64,000 nucleotides of DNA, taken from contig NZ_CP151642.1 in the NCBI RefSeq assembly GCF_038397785.1, positions 868,001-932,000 of the forward strand, read 5' to 3'. The notes under the pieces are model-generated. The model was given only the letters and a program-made list of their open reading frames with translations, did no database searches and was not told the origin of the DNA. Position numbers and translations under genes: made by a program. The DNA is from Salinibacterium sp. TMP30 (GTDB lineage Bacteria > Actinomycetota > Actinomycetes > Actinomycetales > Microbacteriaceae). Below are positions 25,273 to 34,121 of this stretch, piece after piece. Numbering within the stretch: position 1 is the stretch's first letter; each line of letters opens with the position of its first letter.

Positions 25273-25509
25273 TTGCTCGCTCCCGCTCTCGAACACCTCG
25301 TCAAAGGAATCGTCGACCACCCCGAAGATGTCCAGGTCGTTGCAAAGAACACGCAACGCGGTGACCTCCTCGAGGTTCGCGTGCACCCAGAAGATCTTGG
25401 CCGCGTAATCGGTCGCGCTGGGCGCACCGCGAAAGCGCTGCGTACGCTGATCACGGCTCTCGCCGATGGTCGCAAAGTGCGTGTCGACGTCGTCGACACT
25501 GACTTCTAA
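25273..25509 (+). CDS. khpA: KH-domain RNA-binding protein KhpA (YlqC)
   Basis: This 78-residue protein is a single KH domain with VHPEDLGRVIGRAGRTAKALRTLI (in part), which contains the GxxG-type loop IGRAGRTAK. It starts with TTG three bases after rpsP, with AAGG from the end of rpsP as the likely ribosome-binding site. KhpA proteins bind RNA, usually with KhpB, and in other bacteria affect cell elongation and division. The place between rpsP and rimM is conserved in Gram-positive bacteria. Confidence 0.93.
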   Translation: MLAPALEHLVKGIVDHPEDVQVVAKNTQRGDLLEVRVHPEDLGRVIGRAGRTAKALRTLITALADGRKVRVDVVDTDF

Positions 25510-25512
25510 CCA

Positions 25513-26139
25513 GTGGGCGAAGTAAAAACACCCCGCGAAGGTCGCACACAGCTGCGAGTGGGGCGCCTGACGAAGGCTCATGGGCTCAAGGGAGCCGTCA
25601 AAGTAGAGATGTACACGGATGCCCCGGAACGACGTTTCGTTCCGGGCGCCGTGTTCTCTTTGCAGGTGCCAACGAGTTCCTCGTGGCACGGAAAAACGCT
25701 CGAACTTATCGAACTCAAGTGGTTCAACGCCCAGCCGGTCGCCTTCTTCACAGGAGTGCATGACCGCAGCGAGGCGGAAACCCTGGTCAAGGCCATCCTC
25801 TGGATCGAACACGATCCCAATGAGGAGCCAGAAGAAGATGCGTGGTTCGACCACCAACTCATCGGACTCAAGGTAATCCGCGACGGCATTCAGGTGGGAA
25901 CTCTCGCGCAGGTGGATCATTTTCCTGCACAAGACCTGCTCACCGTCACGACGGAAAATGGCGATGTACTCGTACCGTTCGTGAAGTCAATTGTCGCCAG
26001 TGTCGATCTTGAGACCGGCGAAATGGTTGTGACTCCACCGCCCGGCCTCTTCGAAGACCTCGCAGAGGATGCAGACGCGCCAGCAGCCGATGCAGTGGAG
26101 ACCTCAGCGCCCGAGACTGACGCGCCTGAAGCCAAATAG
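25513..26139 (+). CDS. rimM: Ribosome maturation factor RimM
   Basis: This 208-residue protein has an N-terminal RimM barrel (LRVGRLTKAHGLKGAVKVEMYTD) and a PRC-barrel domain (WFDHQLIGLKVIRDG ... DLLTVTTENGDVLVPFVKSIV). It assists assembly of the 30S head by binding S19. A GTG start three bases after khpA is used. The final 30 residues are an acidic Ala/Asp/Glu tail beyond the family domain. Confidence 0.95.
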   Translation: MGEVKTPREGRTQLRVGRLTKAHGLKGAVKVEMYTDAPERRFVPGAVFSLQVPTSSSWHGKTLELIELKWFNAQPVAFFTGVHDRSEAETLVKAILWIEHDPNEEPEEDAWFDHQLIGLKVIRDGIQVGTLAQVDHFPAQDLLTVTTENGDVLVPFVKSIVASVDLETGEMVVTPPPGLFEDLAEDADAPAADAVETSAPETDAPEAK

Positions 26140-26155
26140 CAGTTAGGGTCAACGC

Positions 26156-26842
26156 GTGCGCATCGATATCGTGACGATCTTCCCCGACTTCTTTGGGGTG
26201 CTCGACATCTCACTGCTGGGTAAGGCGCGCGAGCGGGGAATCATCGAACTCGGTGTTCACGATCTGCGGGACTTTACGTACGATCGCCATCGCACAGTCG
26301 ATGACACCCCTTACGGTGGGGGCGCAGGTATGGTGATGCGCCCCGAGCCGTGGGGTGAAGCGCTGGATGCCACTCTGACGCCCGAAACGGTGGTGATCGT
26401 TCCGACTCCTGCCGGCGTTCCTTTCACGCAGGCTGCCGCCCGTGAGCTCGCTCAGGAGAAGCATCTCGTCTTCCTGTGCGGGCGATATGAGGGTATCGAC
26501 CAGCGCGTCATCGACTACGCGGCATCGACTGTTCGGGTCCGCGAGATAAGTCTCGGAGATTACGTTCTCAACGGTGGTGAAGTTGCCACAATGGCGATGA
26601 TTGAGGCCATCGGTCGGCTTGTTCCTGGAGTAATTGGCAATCCAGAAAGTCTCACCGAGGAGAGCCACGAGCTGGGCCTCATCGAGTACCCGAGCTACAC
26701 CAAGCCGGCGACTTGGCGCGAACGCTCAGTGCCCGACGTTCTGCTCAGTGGAAACCACAAAGCGATTGCCGATTGGCGTCACGAGCAGCAGCTCGAACGC
26801 ACCCGTCGGGTGCGCCCCGACTTGCTTGCGGGTGATCAGTAG
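26156..26842 (+). CDS. trmD: tRNA (guanine-N1)-methyltransferase TrmD
   Basis: This 228-residue SPOUT enzyme makes m1G37 in tRNA. It has [10 protein letters not shown] at the N-terminus, [18 protein letters not shown], the knot region [13 protein letters not shown] and [13 protein letters not shown], which binds S-adenosylmethionine. The start codon is GTG. It ends the rpsP operon. Confidence 0.97.
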   Translation: MRIDIVTIFPDFFGVLDISLLGKARERGIIELGVHDLRDFTYDRHRTVDDTPYGGGAGMVMRPEPWGEALDATLTPETVVIVPTPAGVPFTQAAARELAQEKHLVFLCGRYEGIDQRVIDYAASTVRVREISLGDYVLNGGEVATMAMIEAIGRLVPGVIGNPESLTEESHELGLIEYPSYTKPATWRERSVPDVLLSGNHKAIADWRHEQQLERTRRVRPDLLAGDQ

Positions 26843-26858
26843 CAGACTTGTTCGCCGA

Positions 26859-26875
26859 CGATCAGTAGCTGATCG
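26859..26875. terminator. Hairpin between convergent trmD and map
   Basis: CGATCAG-TAG-CTGATCG is a perfect seven-base stem in the 40-base gap between two convergent genes, so it may act in both directions. There is no strong T-run. Confidence 0.5.
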
Positions 26876-26882
26876 GCTTCAC

Positions 26883-27650
26883 CTACGTGCGGGCGGTTAG
26901 CACTAGCGGACCTTCGGGCGTGATCGCTACCGTGTGCTCGAAGTGGGCGGCACGTGAACCATCAATGCTGCGCAAGGTCCAGCCGTCGTCATCCGTGTAG
27001 ATCTCGTCGGTGCCGATCATGAGCCATGGCTCGATCGCGAATACGAGGCCTGGCTTGAGCGGCATCCCCCGACGCGCCTTGCCGTCGTTGGGAATGTGGG
27101 GGTCGCCGTGCATTTCGCGTCCAACACCGTGACCGCCAAAGTCGAGGTTCACTTCGTAGCCGGCGCCATAGGCGACATCGCCGATGGCCGCAGAGATGCC
27201 TCCGATGCGATTGCCGACGACTGCCGCAGCGATGCCGGCGTCGAGGGCGCGAGACGTGACTTCCATCAGCCGGAGATCTTCGTCGCGGGGAGTGCCGACC
27301 GCGAAGGTGATAGCAGAGTCAGCGACCCAACCGTCTACCGCAACAGCGAAGTCGAGGCTCAGCAGGTCGCCGTCTTTGAGCGTGTAGTCGTGGGGGAGCC
27401 CGTGAAGTGCAGCATCGTTGACAGAGGTGCAGATGACTTTGCCGAAAGGTGAGGTACCAAACGAGGGGTGGTAGTCGATGTAGCAGCTTTCAGCGCCACG
27501 TTCCCGAATCATGCTGTGGGCAAGTGCATCGATTTCGAGCAGATTGACGCCTACCGCGGATGCCGCTTGCGTGGCGGTCAGGACGCTGGCAACAAATTCT
27601 CCCGCGGCTTTCATCTCGTTGATTTCGGCTGGCGTTCTCAACTCGATCAT
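26883..27650 (-). CDS. map: Methionine aminopeptidase type I
   Basis: This 255-residue enzyme removes the initiator methionine. The metal ligands are visible in SLDFAVAVDGWVADSAITF (two Asp), GHGVGREMHGDPHIPN (His) and FAIEPWLM (Glu). CTSVNDAALHGLPHDY carries the conserved substrate-contacting His. The gene follows a TetR-type gene with an ATGA overlap, so the two are cotranscribed. Confidence 0.96.
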   Translation of the reverse strand: MIELRTPAEINEMKAAGEFVASVLTATQAASAVGVNLLEIDALAHSMIRERGAESCYIDYHPSFGTSPFGKVICTSVNDAALHGLPHDYTLKDGDLLSLDFAVAVDGWVADSAITFAVGTPRDEDLRLMEVTSRALDAGIAAAVVGNRIGGISAAIGDVAYGAGYEVNLDFGGHGVGREMHGDPHIPNDGKARRGMPLKPGLVFAIEPWLMIGTDEIYTDDDGWTLRSIDGSRAAHFEHTVAITPEGPLVLTART

Positions 27651-28273
27651 TCGGTGGTTGCCTCTTTCATGTGCGGTGCCAAGAGTTGCGCAATGAACTC
27701 TCGAAGTTTGTCGATAAACGGTTCTTCACCGCGCGGGTCATACAAGAATGCACGCTCAAGCAGGGAATCTGCTATTTCGACGGTGACTTCGATGTCGAAA
27801 GTGAGAGCAGTTGAGGCGGGAACCTCGTAGGTGGTGACCAGTAGTTCGGTCAGGATCTCGGCAAGTGCGGTGTTATTGCTCTTGCGATCGACGTTGAATC
27901 GGCGGTCGATGATGTTGCCGAAAGAAAGAATTCGAAACCCCGGCTCGGTGCGACTGAGCTCGACATAAACATCGATTGCCACGTTGAGCGCATCAAGCGC
28001 GTTGGTCGCCCGCTTGTTGAGGGTCGCAGTGAGGCCTGCGCGGTACTTGTCGAAGTTGCGCGACGCGAGAGCGCGCAGTAGTGACTGGATGTTGGGGAAG
28101 TAGCGATAGATAACGCCCACCGAGGAGTGTGCCCGCTTGGCAACATCGCTCGTAGTTATTGCGTCGATTCCGAGTTCATCGAGCAGCACTGCTGCTGCGT
28201 CGAGGAGCACGTTGATGCGCTCGGCGCTTCGTTGCTGCACGGGTTCATTACGCACATTGGTGGGGTTTGGCAC
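27647..28273 (-). CDS. TetR-family transcriptional regulator
   Basis: This 208-residue protein has an N-terminal helix-turn-helix (GIDAITTSDVAKRAHSSVGVIYRYFPN, in part) near residues 35-60 and an all-helical C-terminal sensing domain. The GTG start is tentative; other in-frame starts are close. It is translationally coupled to map. That is an odd partner for a ligand-responsive regulator and may be a matter of position only. Confidence 0.85.
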   Translation of the reverse strand: MPNPTNVRNEPVQQRSAERINVLLDAAAVLLDELGIDAITTSDVAKRAHSSVGVIYRYFPNIQSLLRALASRNFDKYRAGLTATLNKRATNALDALNVAIDVYVELSRTEPGFRILSFGNIIDRRFNVDRKSNNTALAEILTELLVTTYEVPASTALTFDIEVTVEIADSLLERAFLYDPRGEEPFIDKLREFIAQLLAPHMKEATTE

Positions 28274-28344
28274 GGGGGACCACCCAGGTCTTTCGGTGTG
28301 AGTTTTTCAGCATTCTTATTCACATCGACGATACCCTGTGAACC

Positions 28345-28830
28345 ATGATGATCAGGCGCGCTTTTTATTACTGGCAGTTCATCGCTGTGATTGTGTTGCC
28401 CCTGTGGGTGCTGGTCGGGCGTGGAGTTTTTGGTTCAAGTGTTGGTTGGGATTTTGTTCTCTTCTTGCTTTTGTGCCCCATTTTGGCTTTTGCACTTCTT
28501 GCCATCGCGGGCCTGACCACTGCACGCAAGAGTGTTCGGTCTGAGCGCGCGGTCTCCTGGATTGATGCCGGGGTGATCGCCGCGTGGCATGCGGTGATCA
28601 TTGCTTACGGATTTGTAGATGCTCCGCTGCTAGCAGCGCTCATCGTTGTCGTGGCGGTGGCTGGCTTCTGGATCGCGCTCTGGCAGCTCGTTACTGAGAC
28701 GCGCAATCGCTTTACGAGCCTCGTTGAGGGCTTTGAGCGTGACGCGCAGCGGCCTACCTATCCGGGGGAGCGGCTCAATAACGGCAATGTCATCATCCTC
28801 GACGACGATGAGAATCGCACTTCTGACTAA
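28345..28830 (+). CDS. Small four-helix membrane protein of unknown function
   Basis: This 161-residue protein has hydrophobic segments at about residues 10-28, 32-56, 70-90 and 94-112, then a hydrophilic C-terminal tail of about 45 residues. Two adjacent Met codons (28345 and 28348) are possible starts. TACCCT lies at near-leaderless distance. I do not recognise a family. It is divergent from the TetR gene, so the TetR protein may control it. Confidence 0.7.
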   Translation: MMIRRAFYYWQFIAVIVLPLWVLVGRGVFGSSVGWDFVLFLLLCPILAFALLAIAGLTTARKSVRSERAVSWIDAGVIAAWHAVIIAYGFVDAPLLAALIVVVAVAGFWIALWQLVTETRNRFTSLVEGFERDAQRPTYPGERLNNGNVIILDDDENRTSD

Positions 28831-28835
28831 ATCTG

Positions 28836-28874
28836 TGGCAGAATTGTTGATTGTGCTCGCGCACGACTCTGCCA
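28836..28874 (+). ncRNA. Two-tier stem in the rplS leader region
   Basis: TGGCAGA and TCTGCCA form a perfect outer stem, and GTGC-TCGC-GCAC an inner stem. It lies just after the membrane-protein stop and about 85 bases before the L19 start. No T-run follows, so it looks more like a structured leader than a terminator. Ribosomal-protein leaders of this kind bind their own product in several bacteria; for this one it is inference. Confidence 0.4.
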
Positions 28875-28960
28875 TGAGGGCGTCGTAACCGCTTGAAGCA
28901 CAATCTTTCTTTTCTAACTATGTGTGTTCGACTCATGGCGGGCGCAGAGAGCGATCAATA

Positions 28961-29308
28961 ATGCATATCCTCGATGACGTCGACAAGGCGTCTCTCAAAG
29001 ACAACATTCCTGAATTCCGTGCCGGCGATAACGTCAAGGTTCACGTAAACATCATCGAAGGTACGCGTTCGCGTATTCAGGTGTTCCAGGGCGTTGTAAT
29101 CGGTCGTTCAGGCCACGGCGTTCGTGAAACCTTCACGGTTCGCAAGGTCAGCTTCCAGGTCGGTGTCGAGCGTACCTTCCCGGTTCATTCCCCAGTCATC
29201 GACCACATTGAGGTCGTCTCACGTGGTGCTGTTCGCCGCGCCAAGCTGTACTACTTGCGCGCACTTCGCGGCAAGAAGGCAAAGATCAAAGAGAAGCGCG
29301 ACAACTAA
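28961..29308 (+). CDS. rplS: 50S ribosomal protein L19
   Basis: This 115-residue L19 has [20 protein letters not shown] and [22 protein letters not shown]. The ATG of [19 protein letters not shown] is chosen; an in-frame start 13 codons earlier lies in the leader and lacks homology. The preceding 130 bases contain a two-tier stem. lepB follows after a terminator-like hairpin. Confidence 0.97.
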   Translation: MHILDDVDKASLKDNIPEFRAGDNVKVHVNIIEGTRSRIQVFQGVVIGRSGHGVRETFTVRKVSFQVGVERTFPVHSPVIDHIEVVSRGAVRRAKLYYLRALRGKKAKIKEKRDN

Positions 29309-29334
29309 CACGGCTCGCAATTCACAAACCAATG

Positions 29335-29363
29335 GCTCCCAGCGGCATATGCTTGCTGGGAGC
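29335..29363 (+). terminator. Terminator or attenuator between rplS and lepB
   Basis: GCTCCCAGC and GCTGGGAGC form a perfect nine-base stem with an 11-base loop containing GCATATGC, followed by TTTGGGGTT. It ends only 11 bases before the lepB ATG, so it may reduce rather than abolish read-through into lepB. Confidence 0.7.
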
Positions 29364-29374
29364 TTTGGGGTTAA

Positions 29375-30130
29375 ATGACAAACGAAACCGTGGGAGACGC
29401 GCTGCACAGCAGCCGTAGTCACCGCCGCCATGCTGCCCAGAAGAGTGGCGGCTGGAAACTCTTCCTGCGTGATCTTCTGATCATCTTCGTCGCAGCCATC
29501 ATGATCTCCTTTCTGATCAAGACATTCTTGGTGCGCTCGTTCTACATTCCGTCGTCGTCGATGGAGAACACTCTGCAGATTGACGACCGAATCTTGGTCA
29601 ATCAGTTAGAACCCAGACTCTTCCCCGTCTCACACGGTGACGTTGTCGTGTTTACTGATCCCGGGGGCTGGCTTCCCGCGATCTCTAGTGAACCAGCGAA
29701 CTGGTTTGTGGGTGCGGTCGATGGCGTGCTCGCCTTTGTGGGCCTCAGTGCCCCCGACAGCAGCAATCACCTCATCAAGCGCGTCATCGGATTGCCGGGC
29801 GACACGGTGGAGTGCTGCAACGAATTCGGCCAAATCATCGTCAATGGCATCCCACTTGAGGAGCCATACATTGTGCTTCCGGATGCCGTCACCAAGGCCA
29901 CTCGCGATGACTTCACTGTCACCGTGCCCGATGACTCCCTCTGGGTCATGGGCGACAATCGCTACAACTCCGCAGACTCCGCATTTCACAAAGATGACCC
30001 CACGGGTGGTTTCGTGAAGATCGGCTCTGTTGTCGGGCGTGCGTTCATCATTAGTTGGCCCACTGACCGGTGGAGTGTGCTCGACAATTACCCCACCACT
30101 TTTCAGCGGGTCACCCAGAACGCAGAGTAA
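29375..30130 (+). CDS. lepB: Signal peptidase I
   Basis: This 251-residue membrane peptidase removes signal peptides from exported proteins. A basic cytoplasmic N-terminus is followed by one membrane segment (residues 33-50). Catalytic Ser62 is in YIPSSSMENTL, Lys135 in HLIKRVIGLPGD, and the late motif is GDNRYNSADS. It is followed after three bases by rnhB, an arrangement conserved in actinobacteria. Confidence 0.96.
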   Translation: MTNETVGDALHSSRSHRRHAAQKSGGWKLFLRDLLIIFVAAIMISFLIKTFLVRSFYIPSSSMENTLQIDDRILVNQLEPRLFPVSHGDVVVFTDPGGWLPAISSEPANWFVGAVDGVLAFVGLSAPDSSNHLIKRVIGLPGDTVECCNEFGQIIVNGIPLEEPYIVLPDAVTKATRDDFTVTVPDDSLWVMGDNRYNSADSAFHKDDPTGGFVKIGSVVGRAFIISWPTDRWSVLDNYPTTFQRVTQNAE

Positions 30131-30133
30131 CCA

Positions 30134-30769
30134 GTGGCAGTAGCTGATCCGAGCAACGCTGTTGAACTCGAACTGTTTGCCGCTGGCGCGCGGCTCGTCA
30201 TCGGATGTGACGAGGTCGGCAGGGGAGCCATCGCCGGTCCCGTAGCCGTCGGCATGACCGCAATGAGTGCTCTGCACGGTCCCTGGCCAGTAGGCCTACG
30301 TGATTCCAAGATGCTCAGCGAGAAACGCCGCGAACTTCTCGAACCGCTCACTCTTCAGTGGGCACCGCTCTCTGCGGTCGGATATGCGGATGCCACCGAA
30401 GTCGACTCCATCGGAATTTCCGCCGCCCTCGGGCTTGCCGGCAAACGCGCGCTCATCCAACTTCACGAAGCAGGCGTTGACGTCATGTCGAGCGTGGTGC
30501 TGCTCGACGGCTCCACCGACTGGCTCAGCACCGCCCTGAACGTTGCGCCGCGAGTGCATACCAGGGTGAAAGCCGACCGAGACTGCGTATCGGTTGCTGC
30601 GGCATCCGTGGTGGCAAAAGTGCACCGCGACCGGATGATGATTGACGCCGACGGCGAGTATCCCGGGTATCACTGGCCCAGCAATAAGGGTTATGGCTCT
30701 GCCGCTCACTTTGACGCTATTCGTAGCCTCGGAGCGACGGAACTTCACCGGCACACATGGTTGCGCTAG
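30134..30769 (+). CDS. rnhB: Ribonuclease HII
   Basis: This 211-residue enzyme removes RNA from RNA-DNA hybrids. The active-site Asp and Glu are in GCDEVGRGAIAGPVAV, a further Asp is in LRDSKMLSEKRRE, and the later Asp region is in VKADRDCVSVAAASVVAKVHRD (in part). It starts with GTG three bases after lepB. Confidence 0.96.
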   Translation: MAVADPSNAVELELFAAGARLVIGCDEVGRGAIAGPVAVGMTAMSALHGPWPVGLRDSKMLSEKRRELLEPLTLQWAPLSAVGYADATEVDSIGISAALGLAGKRALIQLHEAGVDVMSSVVLLDGSTDWLSTALNVAPRVHTRVKADRDCVSVAAASVVAKVHRDRMMIDADGEYPGYHWPSNKGYGSAAHFDAIRSLGATELHRHTWLR

Positions 30770-30791
30770 TGCGGCCTACAATGAAGACAGC

Positions 30792-31115
30792 ATGGATGAA
30801 GACGAGTTTGAAGACTACGACCGCGAGGTCGAGCTAGCGCTGTACCGCGAGTACCGCGATGTGGTGAGCCAGTTCCGTTTCGTGATTGAAACCGAGCGAC
30901 GCTTTTACCTCGCGAACGAGGTCGATTTGGTGCGTCGCGATACCGAGCACGACTTCTATTTCGAGCTCTCGATGACGGATGTGTGGGTCTGGGATGTTTA
31001 CCGTTCCGACCGTTTCGTCAAGAGTGTGCGTGTGCTGACGTTTAAAGACGTGAACATCGAAGAGCTCAGTGCGAAAGACCTCGAACTGCCCAAGGAACTC
31101 GCGCTCGACGAATAA
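30792..31115 (+). CDS. DUF2469 family protein
   Basis: This 107-residue acidic protein, beginning MDEDEFEDYDREVELALYRE, has the conserved actinobacterial core FRFVIETERRFYLANEV and DVWVWDVYRSDRFV. It lies 22 bases after rnhB, as in most actinobacteria. TACAAT nine bases before the ATG suggests an own leaderless promoter within or after rnhB. The function is unknown. Confidence 0.9.
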   Translation: MDEDEFEDYDREVELALYREYRDVVSQFRFVIETERRFYLANEVDLVRRDTEHDFYFELSMTDVWVWDVYRSDRFVKSVRVLTFKDVNIEELSAKDLELPKELALDE

Positions 31116-31120
31116 CAGGT

Positions 31121-31150
31121 TTAGGCGTCGCAGCCTTTGGCGCGGCCTAA
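31121..31150. terminator. Weak hairpin between convergent DUF2469 and dehydrogenase genes
   Basis: TTAGGC and GCCTAA are inverted arms with a small GCC-TTT-GGC helix inside the loop. The position between convergent genes suggests termination on both strands. Confidence 0.35.
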
Positions 31151-31183
31151 TTGTCGCGCTCGCGCTCGGGGAACGCAGTGTTA

Positions 31184-34093
31184 TTACTCGGGTAATGCCG
31201 CCGACAAAACCTCGGCGAGATGTTTTCCTTCGGAATTGGCCAACTGGCGTGCCTGAGTGCGGCACGAGAATCCGTCGGCGAGCAGCGTGCTGCCCGGTTC
31301 CGCGCTGCGAAGCGCTGGAAGAATCCCGTTTTCGGCGACCGCGACCGAAACGTCATAATGGCCCTTCTCCATGCCGAAGTTGCCAGCTAGGCCGCAGCAT
31401 CCACTGATCTCGGTGATGGTGGCGCCGGTCGCAGCCAGCAAGGCACGATCGGCGTCGAAACCCATCACGGCATGCTGGTGGCAGTGAGGCTGCACAATAA
31501 ATGTTTCGCCGCTCAGGCTCGGCGGTCGCCAGTCGGCGGGCCCCATCGGCGCGGGGGCCGTGAGCAGTTCTGAAAGCGTGAAGGTTGAGCGTGCGACCGC
31601 TGCCGCTTCCGCACTATCGGGCAACAACTCGGTGAGATCGGAACGCAACACGGCCGTGCACGAAGGTTCGATCCCCACGATCGGGATACCGCGGTCAACG
31701 TAGCGAGAGAACTCGCGTACCAGCTCGGTGAGTCGCTTTCGCGCACCCTCCAACTGCCCCGTGGTGATCCAGGTCAAGCCGCAACACACATCGCGTTCGG
31801 GCAGCAGCACGTCGTAGCCGGCATCATCGAGCACGCGGATCGTGGCCCTGGCAATGGCTGGCGAGAAGTTATCGGTGAAGGAATCCGCCCAGAGCAGAAC
31901 TTGGGGGCGCTCACCCCGATTGGCGGTGAGTGTTGGGTTGTCGGATGCAGCTTCTCGGGTGGGTTGCACTCCGAGCAGTGCGCTGCGGCTGGATGCGCGC
32001 AGGGCGCGAGCCTCGGAGCTCACGCGGAACGGGCGGCGGGCGAATCCGGGGAGCGAGCGCCGTGCATCCATTCCGCCAGCCCAGAGTGCGACGCGGGCGA
32101 AGAGGGGGATCCGCAGCATCGCATTCACGACGGGCGCTACCGGCGAAACGAGGCGTGCCCAGCGCGGGAGTTGCCCGAGAAGGTAGTGGCTGCGGGGCCG
32201 GATTTTGCCGTCATAGCGGCGGTGCAGCACCTCGGCTTTGAGGATGGCCATGTCGACGCCGGCAGGGCAGTCGCTTGCGCACGCTTTGCAGGAGAGGCAG
32301 AGGTCGAGGGCGTCGTGTACTTCGGGGGAGTTGACGCCGCCCGTGACAAGTGTTCCGTTCGCCATTTCTTGCAACACGCGGGCGCGACCTCGGGTGGAGT
32401 CTTTTTCGTCGCCGGTCGCGAGGAATGACGGGCACATCACACCATGGCTGGCGGAGTTGTCGGCGCGACACTTGCCGACCCCCACGCACCGATGGGCGGC
32501 AGTCGTGAAATCGCCATCGTCCTGGCTGAACGCGAAACCGTTGATCTTAGTGATGGGGAGCGCCGCAGGGCGGCGCAGATCAGCATCGACAGGAGCCGGG
32601 TCCACGACGATGCCGGGATTCATGAGGTTGTGGGGATCGAATAGTCGCTTGAACTGGCCGAACAGGGCGATTGCGGCCGGCGAATACATGTGCGGCAAGA
32701 GTTCGCTGCGTGCCCGACCGTCGCCGTGCTCACCCGAGAGGGAACCGCCATGGGAGGCCACAAGTTGTGCGGCGTCATCCACGAAGGCACGCAACACTGC
32801 GCCATCCGTTGCGAGAGGAATATCGAGGCGCACATGAACGCAACCGTCCCCGAAATGGCCATACGGCATCCCCTCGATGGAATATTCGGCCAACAGCGCG
32901 TCGAAGTCGCGCAAGTAGGCGCCCAGGCGTTCGGGAGGCACGGCGGCGTCTTCGAACCCGGGCCACGCTTGAGCTCCGGATGCTGTGCGCCCGGCTAAGC
33001 CTGCACCGTCTTCTCTGATGCGCCACAGTTGTTTCGCCACCACCGCATCGGTAATGATGCTGGCCTCGATGGCTTCGGAGTCGCCAGCAATGCGTTGTGC
33101 GCGCTGGAGTGCTTCTGCGGGGTCGTCTCCCGTGACCTCAACCAGAAGCCATCCGGCGCCTCGGGGGAGGGCGGCAACGGCGCGGGCGCCTCTGGCGCGG
33201 CTCACGGCGTCGACAATGCGCGCGTCGAGACCTTCGATTGCGCTGGGGTGGTGTGCAATCAAGGCGGGCACGACGTCGGCTGCAGTAGCCATGTCAGGGT
33301 AGCCGAGAGCGACGAGAAGTGGATGCTGTGGCTTAGCCACAAGGTCGACCGTGGCTTCGAGCACGGTCACGAGGCTGCCTTCGGTGCCCACGAGACTACG
33401 CGCTAGGTGTTGGCCGTGCTCGGGCAGGAGGTGTTCCAAGCTGTAGCCCGATACCTGACGACCGAAGCGGCCCAGCTCGGTGCGGATTGTGGCGAGGTTG
33501 CTGCTGACGAGAGAATCGAGGCCGTCGACCGCGTTCGGGTTGTTGGCGGCGGTGAATCGTCGACCGAGACCGTCCACGACGTCGAGCCTCCGCACATTGT
33601 CGGCGGTGCGGCCAAACTGCAGCGAGTGTGCGCCGCACGCGTTGTTACCAATCATTCCGCCGACGGTGCAGCGAGACCAGGTCGATGGGTCGGGGCCGAA
33701 GCGCAGACCGTGGGGTCGCGCGACAGAGTGGAGGGTGGCCAACACGGTGCCGGGCTGCACGCGGGCGGTCCGAGCATCCGGGTCGATCTCGATTACCTGA
33801 TTGAGGTGGCGCGAGAAATCGAGAATGATGCCTGCGCCGATGGCGTTGCCCGCAACTGAGGTGCCGCCGCCACGAGCAGTGATGGGCGTGGAACTATCGC
33901 GCGACACAGCAAGGGTGGCAAGCACATCATCGGTGTCACGGGGGAACACCACTACCTCTGGCACGACTCGATAGTTGGAGGCATCGCTGGAGTATTCAGC
34001 GCGGCGGCGGGTGCTGTCGTCTACCTCGCCACCGACCGCACTGTGGAGGGCATGAACAACGTCGCTGCGATCCTGCAGTGACGTGTCGGGCAT
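31184..34093 (-). CDS. FAD-linked oxidase fused to 4Fe-4S and CCG domains (D-lactate/2-hydroxyacid dehydrogenase type)
   Basis: This 969-residue protein joins a PCMH-type FAD domain (residues 40-255, ITARGGGTSVAGNAIGAG and TVGGMIGNNACGAHS) and the oxidase C-terminal domain (to about 500, with GEHGDGR at 454-460). A dicluster ferredoxin region follows (Cys536, 542, 554 and Cys599, 602, 605, 609), then two CCG repeats near the end (CCGLTWITTG and GCCGLAGNFGMEKG). It is a one-chain GlcD-GlpC arrangement that oxidises a 2-hydroxyacid and passes electrons to the respiratory chain. D-lactate is the likeliest substrate, but other 2-hydroxyacids cannot be excluded. Confidence 0.9.
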   Translation of the reverse strand: MPDTSLQDRSDVVHALHSAVGGEVDDSTRRRAEYSSDASNYRVVPEVVVFPRDTDDVLATLAVSRDSSTPITARGGGTSVAGNAIGAGIILDFSRHLNQVIEIDPDARTARVQPGTVLATLHSVARPHGLRFGPDPSTWSRCTVGGMIGNNACGAHSLQFGRTADNVRRLDVVDGLGRRFTAANNPNAVDGLDSLVSSNLATIRTELGRFGRQVSGYSLEHLLPEHGQHLARSLVGTEGSLVTVLEATVDLVAKPQHPLLVALGYPDMATAADVVPALIAHHPSAIEGLDARIVDAVSRARGARAVAALPRGAGWLLVEVTGDDPAEALQRAQRIAGDSEAIEASIITDAVVAKQLWRIREDGAGLAGRTASGAQAWPGFEDAAVPPERLGAYLRDFDALLAEYSIEGMPYGHFGDGCVHVRLDIPLATDGAVLRAFVDDAAQLVASHGGSLSGEHGDGRARSELLPHMYSPAAIALFGQFKRLFDPHNLMNPGIVVDPAPVDADLRRPAALPITKINGFAFSQDDGDFTTAAHRCVGVGKCRADNSASHGVMCPSFLATGDEKDSTRGRARVLQEMANGTLVTGGVNSPEVHDALDLCLSCKACASDCPAGVDMAILKAEVLHRRYDGKIRPRSHYLLGQLPRWARLVSPVAPVVNAMLRIPLFARVALWAGGMDARRSLPGFARRPFRVSSEARALRASSRSALLGVQPTREAASDNPTLTANRGERPQVLLWADSFTDNFSPAIARATIRVLDDAGYDVLLPERDVCCGLTWITTGQLEGARKRLTELVREFSRYVDRGIPIVGIEPSCTAVLRSDLTELLPDSAEAAAVARSTFTLSELLTAPAPMGPADWRPPSLSGETFIVQPHCHQHAVMGFDADRALLAATGATITEISGCCGLAGNFGMEKGHYDVSVAVAENGILPALRSAEPGSTLLADGFSCRTQARQLANSEGKHLAEVLSAALPE

Positions 34094-34121
34094 GGTCCTA
34101 TTGTGCCCCTAGAGTCAATTC

